64,000 bases of DNA from Sporothrix humicola (taxonomy: Eukaryota; Ascomycota; Sordariomycetes; Ophiostomatales; Ophiostomataceae). The notes beneath the pieces were generated by a model that saw only the letters and a program-made list of their open reading frames with translations, ran no database searches and had not been told where the DNA came from. This document shows, piece by piece, positions 55,737 to 64,000 of the stretch (its first letter is position 1; every line of letters begins with the position of its first letter). The translations under genes and the position numbers were made by a program. Where the stretch lies: positions 1 through 64,000 of the forward strand of contig WNYE01000006.1 in NCBI GenBank assembly GCA_021396245.1, read 5' to 3'.

Positions 55737-57713
55737 ATGGCAAACCAAACGCCGGCCGTTGTCATGGACAAGTAGGCGCCAATCCCTCACACCCGTCTCT
55801 TTCCCCCGCTGCTCCGGCGTGGCCGGCCCCTTTCGTTCAGCCCAACGGCACAAGCGGCCTCTGGCCGGCTACCCGAGCGGATTTCTGTCAATCCGCGACC
55901 GATTTTATCGTCATTGGCCAACTTGGCTCGATTAATTGTTCATTTGCTAACTCGTTGTCCCCAACCTTCAGCGGTACCGGTTTCTCGAAGCTTGGTAGGT
56001 TCCACAATAGATCGCGATGCTCCTCGAGCTGCTGCCTAGTCGACTCTCGCGACACTTTTTGACGACCGAATCGCTAACGACGACTGTTTCTTCTCTCAGG
56101 TTTCGCCGGTAACGACTCTCCCTCTTTCGTCTTCCCGACCGCAATTGCAACAAAGTCCGGCGCAGGCAGCGCCGGTACCGGTGGCGGCCGGCCGTCTGTC
56201 GCAAACAAGCCGTCTTTCCTGACCGGCGGTGCCGGCCCCGGCGGCCACCTGCAGGCAAAGCGTGGAACGGAGGATCTGGACTACTTTATCGGCGACGAAG
56301 CGATCTCGGCGTCGTCCGGCCCTGGCTATGGCCTGCACTATCCCATCCGGCACGGTCAGATAGAAAACTGGGTAAGGAGGGACTACAGAAGACGACTCTA
56401 TTCAAGGAATCATGGTCGGAGGATGTTGGCTGACAACAAAATAGGATCACATGGAGCGCTTCTGGTCAAACTCCATCTTCAAGTACCTGCGCGTCGAGCC
56501 CGAGGACCACTACTTCCTTCTTACCGAGCCGGTATGTATATACAGCCAATGCTGAACTACAATAACCATAACACCATATGCGTCTGGTGGCTGCCATTTG
56601 CTTCCCGCCCAACATACACAGCATCTAACCTCTATAGCCTCTGAACCCGCCCGAGAACCGTGAAAACACGGCCGAGATCTTCTTCGAGTCGTTCAACTGT
56701 GCCGGTCTCTACATTGCCGTGCAGGCCGTTCTTGCTCTGGCCGCTTCATGGACGTCGTCCAAGGTGACCGACCGGTCGCTTACGGGTACCGTCATCGACT
56801 CCGGTGACGGTGTCACCCACGTCATTCCGGTCGCCGAAGGTTACGTCATCGGCTCTTCCATCAAGTCGATCCCCATTGCCGGTCGCGATATTACGTACTT
56901 TGTGCAGTCGCTGCTGCGTGATCGCGGTGAGCCGGACTCGTCGCTCAAGACGGCCCAGGAGATCAAGGAGGAGTACTGTTATGTGTGCCCGGACATTGTC
57001 AAGGAGTTTGCGCGCTACGACCGGGACTCGTCGCGCTTCGCCAAGCACGCCGCCGTGCTGTCGGGCGGCCGCAAGGTTACCGTCGACGTCGGCTACGAGC
57101 GCTTCCTGGCGCCCGAGATTTTCTTCAACCCCGAGATTTACAGCTCCGATTTCCTAACCCCTCTGCCTGTCGTTGTCGACGGCGTCATCCAGTCGTCGCC
57201 CATTGACGTGCGGCGTGGCCTGTACAAGAACATTGTGCTGTCTGGTGGCAGCACGCTGTACAAGGACTTTGGCCGGCGGCTACAGCGCGACATCAAGCAG
57301 CTGGTCGACGCGCGCATCCGGGCAAGTGAAGTGCGCAGCCACGGCGCCAAGAGTGGTGGCCTGGATGTCCAGGTCATTACGCACAAGCGGCAGCGCCACG
57401 GCCCCTGGTTCGGTGGCAGTCTGCTCGGCCAGACGCCCGAGTTCCGGTCGTACTGCCACACGAAGGCTGAAGTAAGTTTTCCACCCCGAATAGCGGTCTT
57501 GTTGTCATTGCCCCTTTCCCATGGCCGTCCTGCGTTATTCCTTCTCCAACGGAAGATGTTATTTCTCAGTTCGAACTCTGGGTTTACCTTGCATGGTCGT
57601 ATCTTCGTCATCTTGCCTGGGAGAATGTCAGCTAACCTTTTCAACAGTACGAAGAATACGGACCTAGCATTGTCCGGAGGTTTGCCCTTCTTGGTGGTCC
57701 TGGTGGCTCATAA
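55737..57713 (+). CDS. ARP3: actin-related protein 3, Arp2/3 complex
   Basis: Six exons: 55737-55771, 55972-55994 (only 23 nt), 56100-56371, 56445-56531, 56638-57471 and 57648-57713. Introns are 200, 105, 73, 106 and 176 bp. The product is 438 residues. Arp3 forms the actin-like dimer with Arp2 that starts branched filaments at endocytic patches. Phosphate loop 1 is rebuilt across two junctions as MDNGTGFSKLGFAGND. Further landmarks are DYFIGDEA, DSGDGVTHVIPVAEGY and LSGGSTLYKDFGRRL, and the C terminus is YEEYGPSIVRRFALLGG. A Gly/Ser-rich insert at ~32-65 is the variable fungal Arp3 loop. The frame runs on past the exon-5 donor (57471) without a stop, but only splicing to 57648 gives the family C terminus. 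Intron density is the highest in the window together with GGT. Confidence 0.95.
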
Positions 57714-60685
57714 GCTGGTGAAGGTGGTGATGCGGCGTCCGTCAACGAAAAAAAGGGTTCTCGATGGAGTCAAGGGTCACCCCATGGGCCGTTGCGGAAA
57801 CGACGTGACGGAGGTAGTGGGCTAGTGTTGGGGAACGGCCCAGGGGAAGTGGAGAATAGTATATTAACGACAGCTACTGTGTACAATGAAAAGGTTGAAG
57901 AAAACATTCAAAAAAAAAAATACTCTCACTCAAAAAGGCAACAGCGAATAGGGGACAGGATATGGAGAATGGAGGGGGAGGGGGCATCCATGGGGAAGTG
58001 GGAGGATTGCTCCCTTTGTCGGTGTTCAGCTTCCCACCTTGTTTGTGCCTTGTTCTCTTGACAAGGTGTTTGATTTGGTATTGGTTGCTGTGGCGCGCCG
58101 GCTACCCCAGTTCTTTCCCCAGTGCCCAAGGCGAGACCGGACTCCCGGTGGAAGGGGAGTGAGGGGGATTGGTGCTGCTTCTCGGATACACCACAGCCAA
58201 CCAAGACATCAGATGCGTCCAACTGTGAGTAGGAACGAGGTTGATAAAAAGAGGGTCCCAGGGGAAACCGTGAGGGGAAGGCTGCAGGGCCGGAGGTGTG
58301 AGATGGAGCAACGGAAATATGGAAAAGGGGAAAGCAACCGATCTTGACGGAGATGTGCTTGAAGATGATAGGTTGGAAGGCTGGCAGCGTGGCAGGCTCA
58401 GGAACGGCGCCGCCACCGGTGCCGTGTGGTGCCTGGAATGGCAATGCAGGCTAGTTTCGCATTTCTTTATTGGTATTTCTTTTATCATTTACGCCGTATT
58501 TTGCATTTATTTATTTGAGGTTAGAGCAATATGACTTTTTTGTTGTTTTTTGTTTCTGTTTTTGTACAGCCCCAAGGAGAAACGAGACACACCGGTGGCT
58601 GATCATATCGCAAGTGTGGGGGCTCATGAAGACTAAGATGCAGCAGCATCTTGTGCTACATAGTAGATACAACGCCGGAGATGCAAATTACTTCAGCGTG
58701 CCTGCATCTTCGTGTCGAGATGTTCTCCATAAAGACACAACGGAAGAAACATCCTCCACCTATTTTTTTGCTCTAGAACTCGTGTGCGAGTTTGCTTTTA
58801 CGTTACAATAATTTCTTTGTTGGATCATCGGCCTGAGGGAAGGCTGCTATTGTTTTGTTCCCGATGGCTATGTCGGGAAGCGGCAGTTCTGAGGCGTGAA
58901 ATGCTTCCTCGTACGACTTTTTGACGTCTTGGTGCCGCTCCTATGCGAATCTGTACAAACGCCGTCGCAATAGAACTCTGACCGTAGCTCTTAAACTCAA
59001 AAGACGCCGCAAATCACCAGTGAAGTCCTACATTGGATACGTTGATAATCCGAGGACAACTCGGCAACTGAAAGTATTTGGGTGATCTGATTCGCTGGTT
59101 GACATATTTCACCGTACTACATTCGGTGCAGCTTCTATTTTCTATTTCCCATGTTGACAAAGGCTCACTTGATAATTGTTTACTTGTATAAAAGGAAAAG
59201 AAAGGAAAGAAGACCAAACAGCTGTAGCTTCTCATCGAAATGATTAATTAATATTTTCAGCATTCTATCTTCAGTTTAATATTCTAACAAAATATTCGTA
59301 TACTGTAGTTAGTCCTGTTTTTATATGATCGATTGACAGCCATCGGTCGTTGGTAGGCCCGTCTTTGCACATTTGTCTGTTGGTAGTTTGGCTGTTGTTA
59401 TGAGAATCTCGTGTAAGTCGGCTTTATCCTTGTTAGTGAGCAGCCGTGCCTTCCCAACTTGACTTATACAATAAACATCGCCACTTGGCGGCTTGATTCT
59501 GGGGAAGGCACGTAAGTACAGACCCCGTTTACCCCATGGGACAGGTCCTTTTGTATCGGGATATGGCAATTTCTCGTTCTCTGTTCTCATGTATGCTGTT
59601 CTTCAAAATTTCCACCTCCTGATAAAACGTATTCTATCTACTCTCCACAAACCAGAAAAGTCTAAACGAAAATAATAAAGCAAATAAAATAATGGATAAT
59701 TACTCTCCATATTTCTTGACGCTCCGCGTCTCCAGATTCTTGTTTTGCCTCTTCCCCCTTTTTGGGGGGAATCCTATTCTCCAGAATTATTTTTGCTGCC
59801 TCGTGATGGCTGAAATGTGTATTAAAAACGACTACGACGTAGGCCTTGCATCCTGTGCCCGCCTTTTTTTTCTGGTTGGCGTGGAACGGATCCGCAAGGT
59901 CGGGCGGAACGAGAGATTTGCACCAAAGGACTCAAGGAGAAGGAAGGAGCAACCAAGTAATAATAGTGGTGAAGGATAAGTCGGGGATAAGCGAGGCGAG
60001 AAAGCACACTAGCAACAACATGGAACGCATATCAGAGTCTTGTTCGTTCTTTCCTTCTTTGTAGCACTTGCATGCAGGATTTGTATCATTCCCCCAAGCT
60101 TGCCTCTCATCTGGAGGCGGTCCTTGCCCCAGAGTATTACAGTCAAAGTGGATGTTGAGGAAGGAGCACACCCAAGACCACCTGGGGCCGCACCTGCCAT
60201 GACGGCCTCGGCGGGGTGCGGCGTGGGAAGGACGCACATTTTCTACAAGTTCACGACAGGCAACCACGAATTAGGAAAGGCTGTGCATTTTCTGGGGAAA
60301 GAGCCCAGGGTGTGGCAAGAGCCCCTCGAATCATGCTCCATAAATCATCTGTGACGAAGGCTACGAGAACTCGGAGGGCTAAATAATGCGGGAGTGACGC
60401 TGTAAAAGCACAGACTTTAATACAGGGCAAAGTCTTGGTCGAACGTGCAGAGGATCAGCGTCGAATCTTTTCTCCTCCTCTAGTCCAGAAAGACACAGGT
60501 GCTGGCTTCTTGTCGTGTCTTTTTGCTCTTTTCTGCTTCTTCTAGTTCTTGTCACGACACCCACCAACGTCTTACCACGTATCTTTCAGTGATCGTCGTT
60601 CCTTTTTCCGACTTGGCCTTCTGCGTTACCTGCATTTGTCCCGTTGCTCCTGAGGGGCTTGTCGTGGGTGTTAGTGAATTAGTGT

Positions 60686-60718
60686 GTTAGCGCCTTCGAC
60701 CCTGGGGAAGGCGCTAAC
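60686..60718. repeat. 12-bp perfect hairpin
   Basis: Arms GTTAGCGCCTTC and GAAGGCGCTAAC, loop GACCCTGGG of 9 nt. It is the strongest inverted repeat I noticed in the window. No T-tract follows, and no flanking direct repeat was seen. Confidence 0.85.
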
Positions 60719-60972
60719 GCTTCTCCAATTCTTGTTGGCGTTTTGGACGTTATTGAAGAGGGGCAAGGGGTGGGTTTTGTTGGTTGGCGGGGGCGTTTCT
60801 CGACCAAGAGGAGTTGTTGCGAGCGGAACCGCAATGTTGGAGAAGGCACGGCGAAAGTATGTGAGAATGCAATAAATTTCATTCTATGTGCAGCAGGAAG
60901 GAGGCACTTGCTTGTAGTAGATCCGGAGAGAAAAGACCTGGGAAGGAACAGGTGAGAACTTCGATAACACAC

Positions 60973-60988
60973 AAAAAAAAAAAAAAAA
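60973..60988. repeat. A16 homopolymer
   Basis: Sixteen A residues in non-coding sequence. Confidence 0.9.
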
Positions 60989-62160
60989 CGGGGCTTGTCT
61001 TAAAACGGCAAGAAGGACGTCGGGGAGGGAAAGAATGACAGTTGAGGTGATATCAAACATACTGCACGATGCAGATATGGCAGGAACGACGACGAGGGGA
61101 TTAAGCAGTATATGACCGGTGGTGATACACACGAAAACACAGGGCACCAGAATGCCGGATGGCTTATGGTAGAAAATAAAGCTGGTTCAATTCATACTCC
61201 GTCCACTGTCGGAGGTTGCCGGTGAGAGACAGGAGACGGCTGCCCCCTTTCATGATAGTATTCCTGCCCCAGCCTTCAAGGCCTCCAGTTCCAAGTAACG
61301 CCACGGCCTGACCGGCGTTTCTATCGTCCCTGCCCCATCGAGCGAACATGCTCCACGCCGCCTGCCCTGGATATAGCGGCGGAACCGACATGTAGGAGGG
61401 TCGGAGAGTTGAGGCCGTTGATTGGGTGAGTGGAGTATAATGGAGCATCAACTCATGTGCATGCCAGGTCTGGCCCCAGAAAAGAAGTGGGAAGAGAATC
61501 ATAAAAACTAGAATATAAAAAAATTAAACAATGCAGTTGAAAGCCGTTAGGTGAGGAAGAGGAAAATGGGGAGATTTGAGACAGAGTAAAAACACCCCAC
61601 ATCTGAATCAGTTGCAGGCCTGGCCGGGTCTGTCGACTGCGTTATGCTGCAAAAAGGCAATATCGTATTGCAATATCAACGGTTTAAAGTGCGAGTTTGG
61701 CACATCAGCTCACTTTTCTTTTGCCAATGCAACCCGAGCGTGCCTGCCTTGGGCCCTGAGATCGGTCTTTTCGGGGTGGCAGCGCCGGCAGGTTCGATTC
61801 TGGGGGGTTGGGTTGAGAAAGGGAAGGCACGACGGGGCAGGTGGAAGCGTGACATCCCACGTCCCTGCCCTCCGTACAGCGAATGCGACGCTAAATCGTA
61901 CGGTGCCTTTTCTGGGGCGTGTTCTGGAGTTTCTGGAGTCGTTCTGCTTACTGTAAAGTACTCGTTGCTTTGCTCTGTCTGGAGACCCAATCCTGGTAAA
62001 AGTCGTTTTAGCTCGTCTTGTCGGATGCCACACTAGCGCACTCGTGTGGGCGGAGCAGTGCTCAGCGAACGTCCCATTGGCTTCGAAGCTCATGATATCG
62101 ATGCGAAAATCGGAGGTCGTCAAAGAAGATCGCGAGACTCCTGAGCCTCTCGAAGGTTAT

Positions 62161-62166
62161 CACGTG
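62161..62166. promoter_or_regulatory. CACGTG E-box
   Basis: ATCACGTGG about 1 kb upstream of ADH1. It matches the RTCACRTG core. Confidence 0.25.
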
Positions 62167-63006
62167 GCGGACAAGAGGGAGACGGACACAGATATCGAGA
62201 TTTGACAGCAGGCCAAAGGAACATGCTGCAACGCTCTTTCCCGCAAAACAACGTGCTTATACGGCCCTGGCAGACGGTATTTGGCAGGTGAGACTCTGCT
62301 GCGCTTTGTTTCCATTGGCGTGTGCTATGATAAGCGCAAGTTGCTCCATCCTCTGGGAAGGAGGAAAGAACGCTGGAACGCCTTCCTTGAGATCGACCCT
62401 CTGAACCGATCGCCTGCTTTCGGCATAGCGCCACCCGGGAAGCTTGCCCCTCACACAGCTAGCGCGCTGGGAAGCTTCTCTTGGCTCCTGCTCGCCTGCG
62501 CGCGGCGCGGACAGTAGCTCAACCTCCATCACCATTGTACCTTCCGCAGTGTGTAAGTGCGCGCCCAAGCCTTGCTCGCCCCCTTTGATGCCCGTTCGAC
62601 CGCTTGGAGGCTGAATCGGTATGGAGTGCGTAATACTATTCGTTCCCAGTACCCTCTTTTTTTTCTTTTCTTTTTTTTTTTCGAGTCTTCCTTTTCTCGT
62701 TTTCCCCTCATCACAAGGTACTTGCTTTTTCCATCTACCTCCACATCCGTTTCTCCTTTGCGCCTTCCCTCCCCCAACTTGTGTTGACTATGACCGCTGC
62801 CCCTCCCTGTTTAGGAAAGAGCGTTCGCGCTGCGTGCACGTCATGGTAGTTCCTTCCCAGTGTTTTGTGTGTTTTGCCCCTCCGGACACCTCTCTGTAGC
62901 GTACGTTCGTAGTCGTAGCTTCCCGTCTCGGATGTGCCCCAGCTCCGCCGTGGAGCTCAACCCACGGAAACAAGGAGATGGGCGATGAACGAGCTCCTTC
63001 TCCAAG

Positions 63007-63014
63007 TATATATA
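63007..63014 (+). promoter_or_regulatory. TATA box of ADH1
   Basis: TATATATA lies 168 bp upstream of the ADH1 ATG. It is followed by a C/T-rich initiator-like stretch (CTCTCCTTCGCTCTCCAG) and an A/C-rich leader, the typical shape of a strong filamentous-fungal glycolytic-type promoter. Confidence 0.7.
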
Positions 63015-63174
63015 GATGTGCTCGCCACCTCCTGGATCCGGTTCTTTCTTCTCTCCTTCGCTCTCCAGACCCAAACACTCTCATCAACATCTCAATACCA
63101 TCTACGAAAGCCAATCCAGCTTCACATACCAACTACTTCTACCAAACACACATCCTCCACCACCAACCATCAAA

Positions 63175-64000
63175 ATGTCTATCCCTACCGAGCAGTGGGC
63201 CCAGGTTGTCGAGAAGACCGGCCAGAGTGAGTTTCTTTCCTCCCAGGTCCCAATGGCACCCAATGGCATCCCAATGGATCTCAACGGATCTCAGTGGCTG
63301 GCTGTCTTTTGTCTTGCCATCACAAGCCTCGAAGCTCCAAGCGAGCTCAAAAGCTAACCTGCATCGCCAGACCCCGTCTACAAGAAGATCCCCGTTGGCA
63401 AGCCCGGCCCCAATGAGGTCCTGATCAACATCAAGTACTCTGGTGTGTGCCACACCGATCTGCACGCCATGCTGGGAGACTGGCCCCTTCCCACCAAGCT
63501 GCCCCTTGTCGGTGGCCACGAGGGTGCCGGTGTCGTCGTTGCCCGCGGCGAGCTGGTCAAGGATGTTGCCATTGGCGACCACGTCGGTGTGAAGTGGATC
63601 AACGGCTCGTGCCTGTCGTGCTCTTTCTGTCGCCAGATGGATGAGCCCCTTTGCGAGAAGGCCACGCTCTCCGGCTACACCGTTGACGGCTCGTTCCAGC
63701 AGTACGCCATTGCCAATGCCGACCACGTTGCCCGCATCCCCAAGGACCTCGACCTCGAGGCCATTGCCCCCGTCCTGTGCGCCGGTATCACCGTCTACAA
63801 GGGCCTGAAGGAGTCGGGCGCTCGCCCCGGCCAGTACGTCGCCATTGTCGGTGCCGGTGGCGGTCTCGGCAACATGGCCATCCAGTACGCCAAGGCCATG
63901 GGCCTGCACGTCATTGCCATTGACGGCGGCGACGAGAAGCGCGACAACACCCTGTCTCTGGGCGCTACGAACTTTGTCGACTTCACCAAGAGCAAGGACG
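63175..64000 (+). CDS. ADH1: alcohol dehydrogenase, ADH1 type (partial, runs off window end)
   Basis: Exon 1 is 63175-63226 and exon 2 starts at 63371; the intron is 144 bp with a GTGAGT donor and CCAG acceptor. About 227 residues are present and the 3' part is outside the window. It is a zinc-dependent NAD alcohol dehydrogenase of the yeast tetrameric class, interconverting ethanol and acetaldehyde. Catalytic zinc ligands are visible in YSGVCHTDLHA and GGHEGAG. The structural zinc loop reads GSCLSCSFCRQMDEPLC. The NAD-binding Rossmann motif is IVGAGGGLGNMAIQYAKAMG. The start MSIPTEQWAQV is preceded by AAA and an A/C-rich leader, and a TATA box lies 168 bp upstream, in keeping with high expression. 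No stop or frameshift is seen in the visible part. Confidence 0.95.

Larger units (their letters stand above)
57714..63174. other. 5.5 kb gene-poor block between ARP3 and ADH1
   Basis: No supported gene. It contains a 12-bp perfect hairpin at 60686-60718, an A16 run at 60973-60988, a CACGTG at 62161-62166 and a TATAAAAG at ~59188. A C/T-rich tract runs from ~62645 to ~62800 and leads into the ADH1 promoter. Short frames present have no recognisable family. Confidence 0.5.

Noticed and set aside
57926..58444. 172-codon minus-strand frame after ARP3
   Set aside because: Pro/Ser/His-rich from C/T-rich DNA, no family, overlaps the likely ARP3 3' UTR.
61745..61815. GGTTCGATTC motif resembling a tRNA B box
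   Set aside because: No A box at the right distance and no acceptor stem.

Overview
The window is nuclear DNA of a filamentous ascomycete (Pezizomycotina). The evidence is short GT-AG introns (mostly 54-110 bp) with CTAAC/CTGAC-type branch points close to the acceptor, GC-rich third codon positions, pyrimidine-rich leaders, and a set of conserved fungal housekeeping genes. Gene content and protein style suggest a sordariomycete, possibly Ophiostomatales/Sporothrix-like. That placement is an impression from sequence style, not a test. I saw no transposon, CRISPR array, rRNA or convincing tRNA.

Layout. 1-9.5 kb: a small lipocalin-like protein (+) converging on LTE1 (-), a very large Ras-GEF of mitotic exit. 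9.5-16.5 kb: a 7 kb stretch without a credible gene. 16.5-26.2 kb: SEC18/NSF (-), PRMT5/Skb1/Hsl7 (-) and PRP43 (+), the last two divergent. 26.2-36.3 kb: mostly non-coding, interrupted by one small cysteine-containing fungal protein gene at 30.8-31.5 kb. 36.3-57.7 kb: a dense block of nine genes in strict strand alternation: PEP12-type syntaxin (+), COX18 (-), ALG11 (+), gamma-glutamyltransferase (-), TRM2 (+), UNC-45/CRO1 (-), TFB4 (+), a taspase-like threonine aspartase (-) and ARP3 (+). 57.7-63.2 kb: another gene-poor stretch. 63.2-64.0 kb: the 5' part of an ADH1-type alcohol dehydrogenase, cut by the window end.

The genes do not form a pathway cluster. They serve separate basic functions: membrane traffic (SEC18, PEP12), RNA processing and modification (PRP43, TRM2), protein methylation (PRMT5), transcription and repair (TFB4), mitochondrial assembly (COX18), N-glycosylation (ALG11), glutathione turnover (GGT), myosin folding (CRO1), actin nucleation (ARP3) and mitotic exit (LTE1). 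I did not find a convincing novel multi-gene system. The items most worth checking are the split 4-nt coding first exon of the GGT gene, the in-frame TAA inside a splice-acceptor-like sequence of the 30.8 kb gene, a 12-bp perfect hairpin at 60.7 kb, paired MluI boxes around a CCAAT box at 35.68 kb, and what occupies the four large gene-poor blocks.
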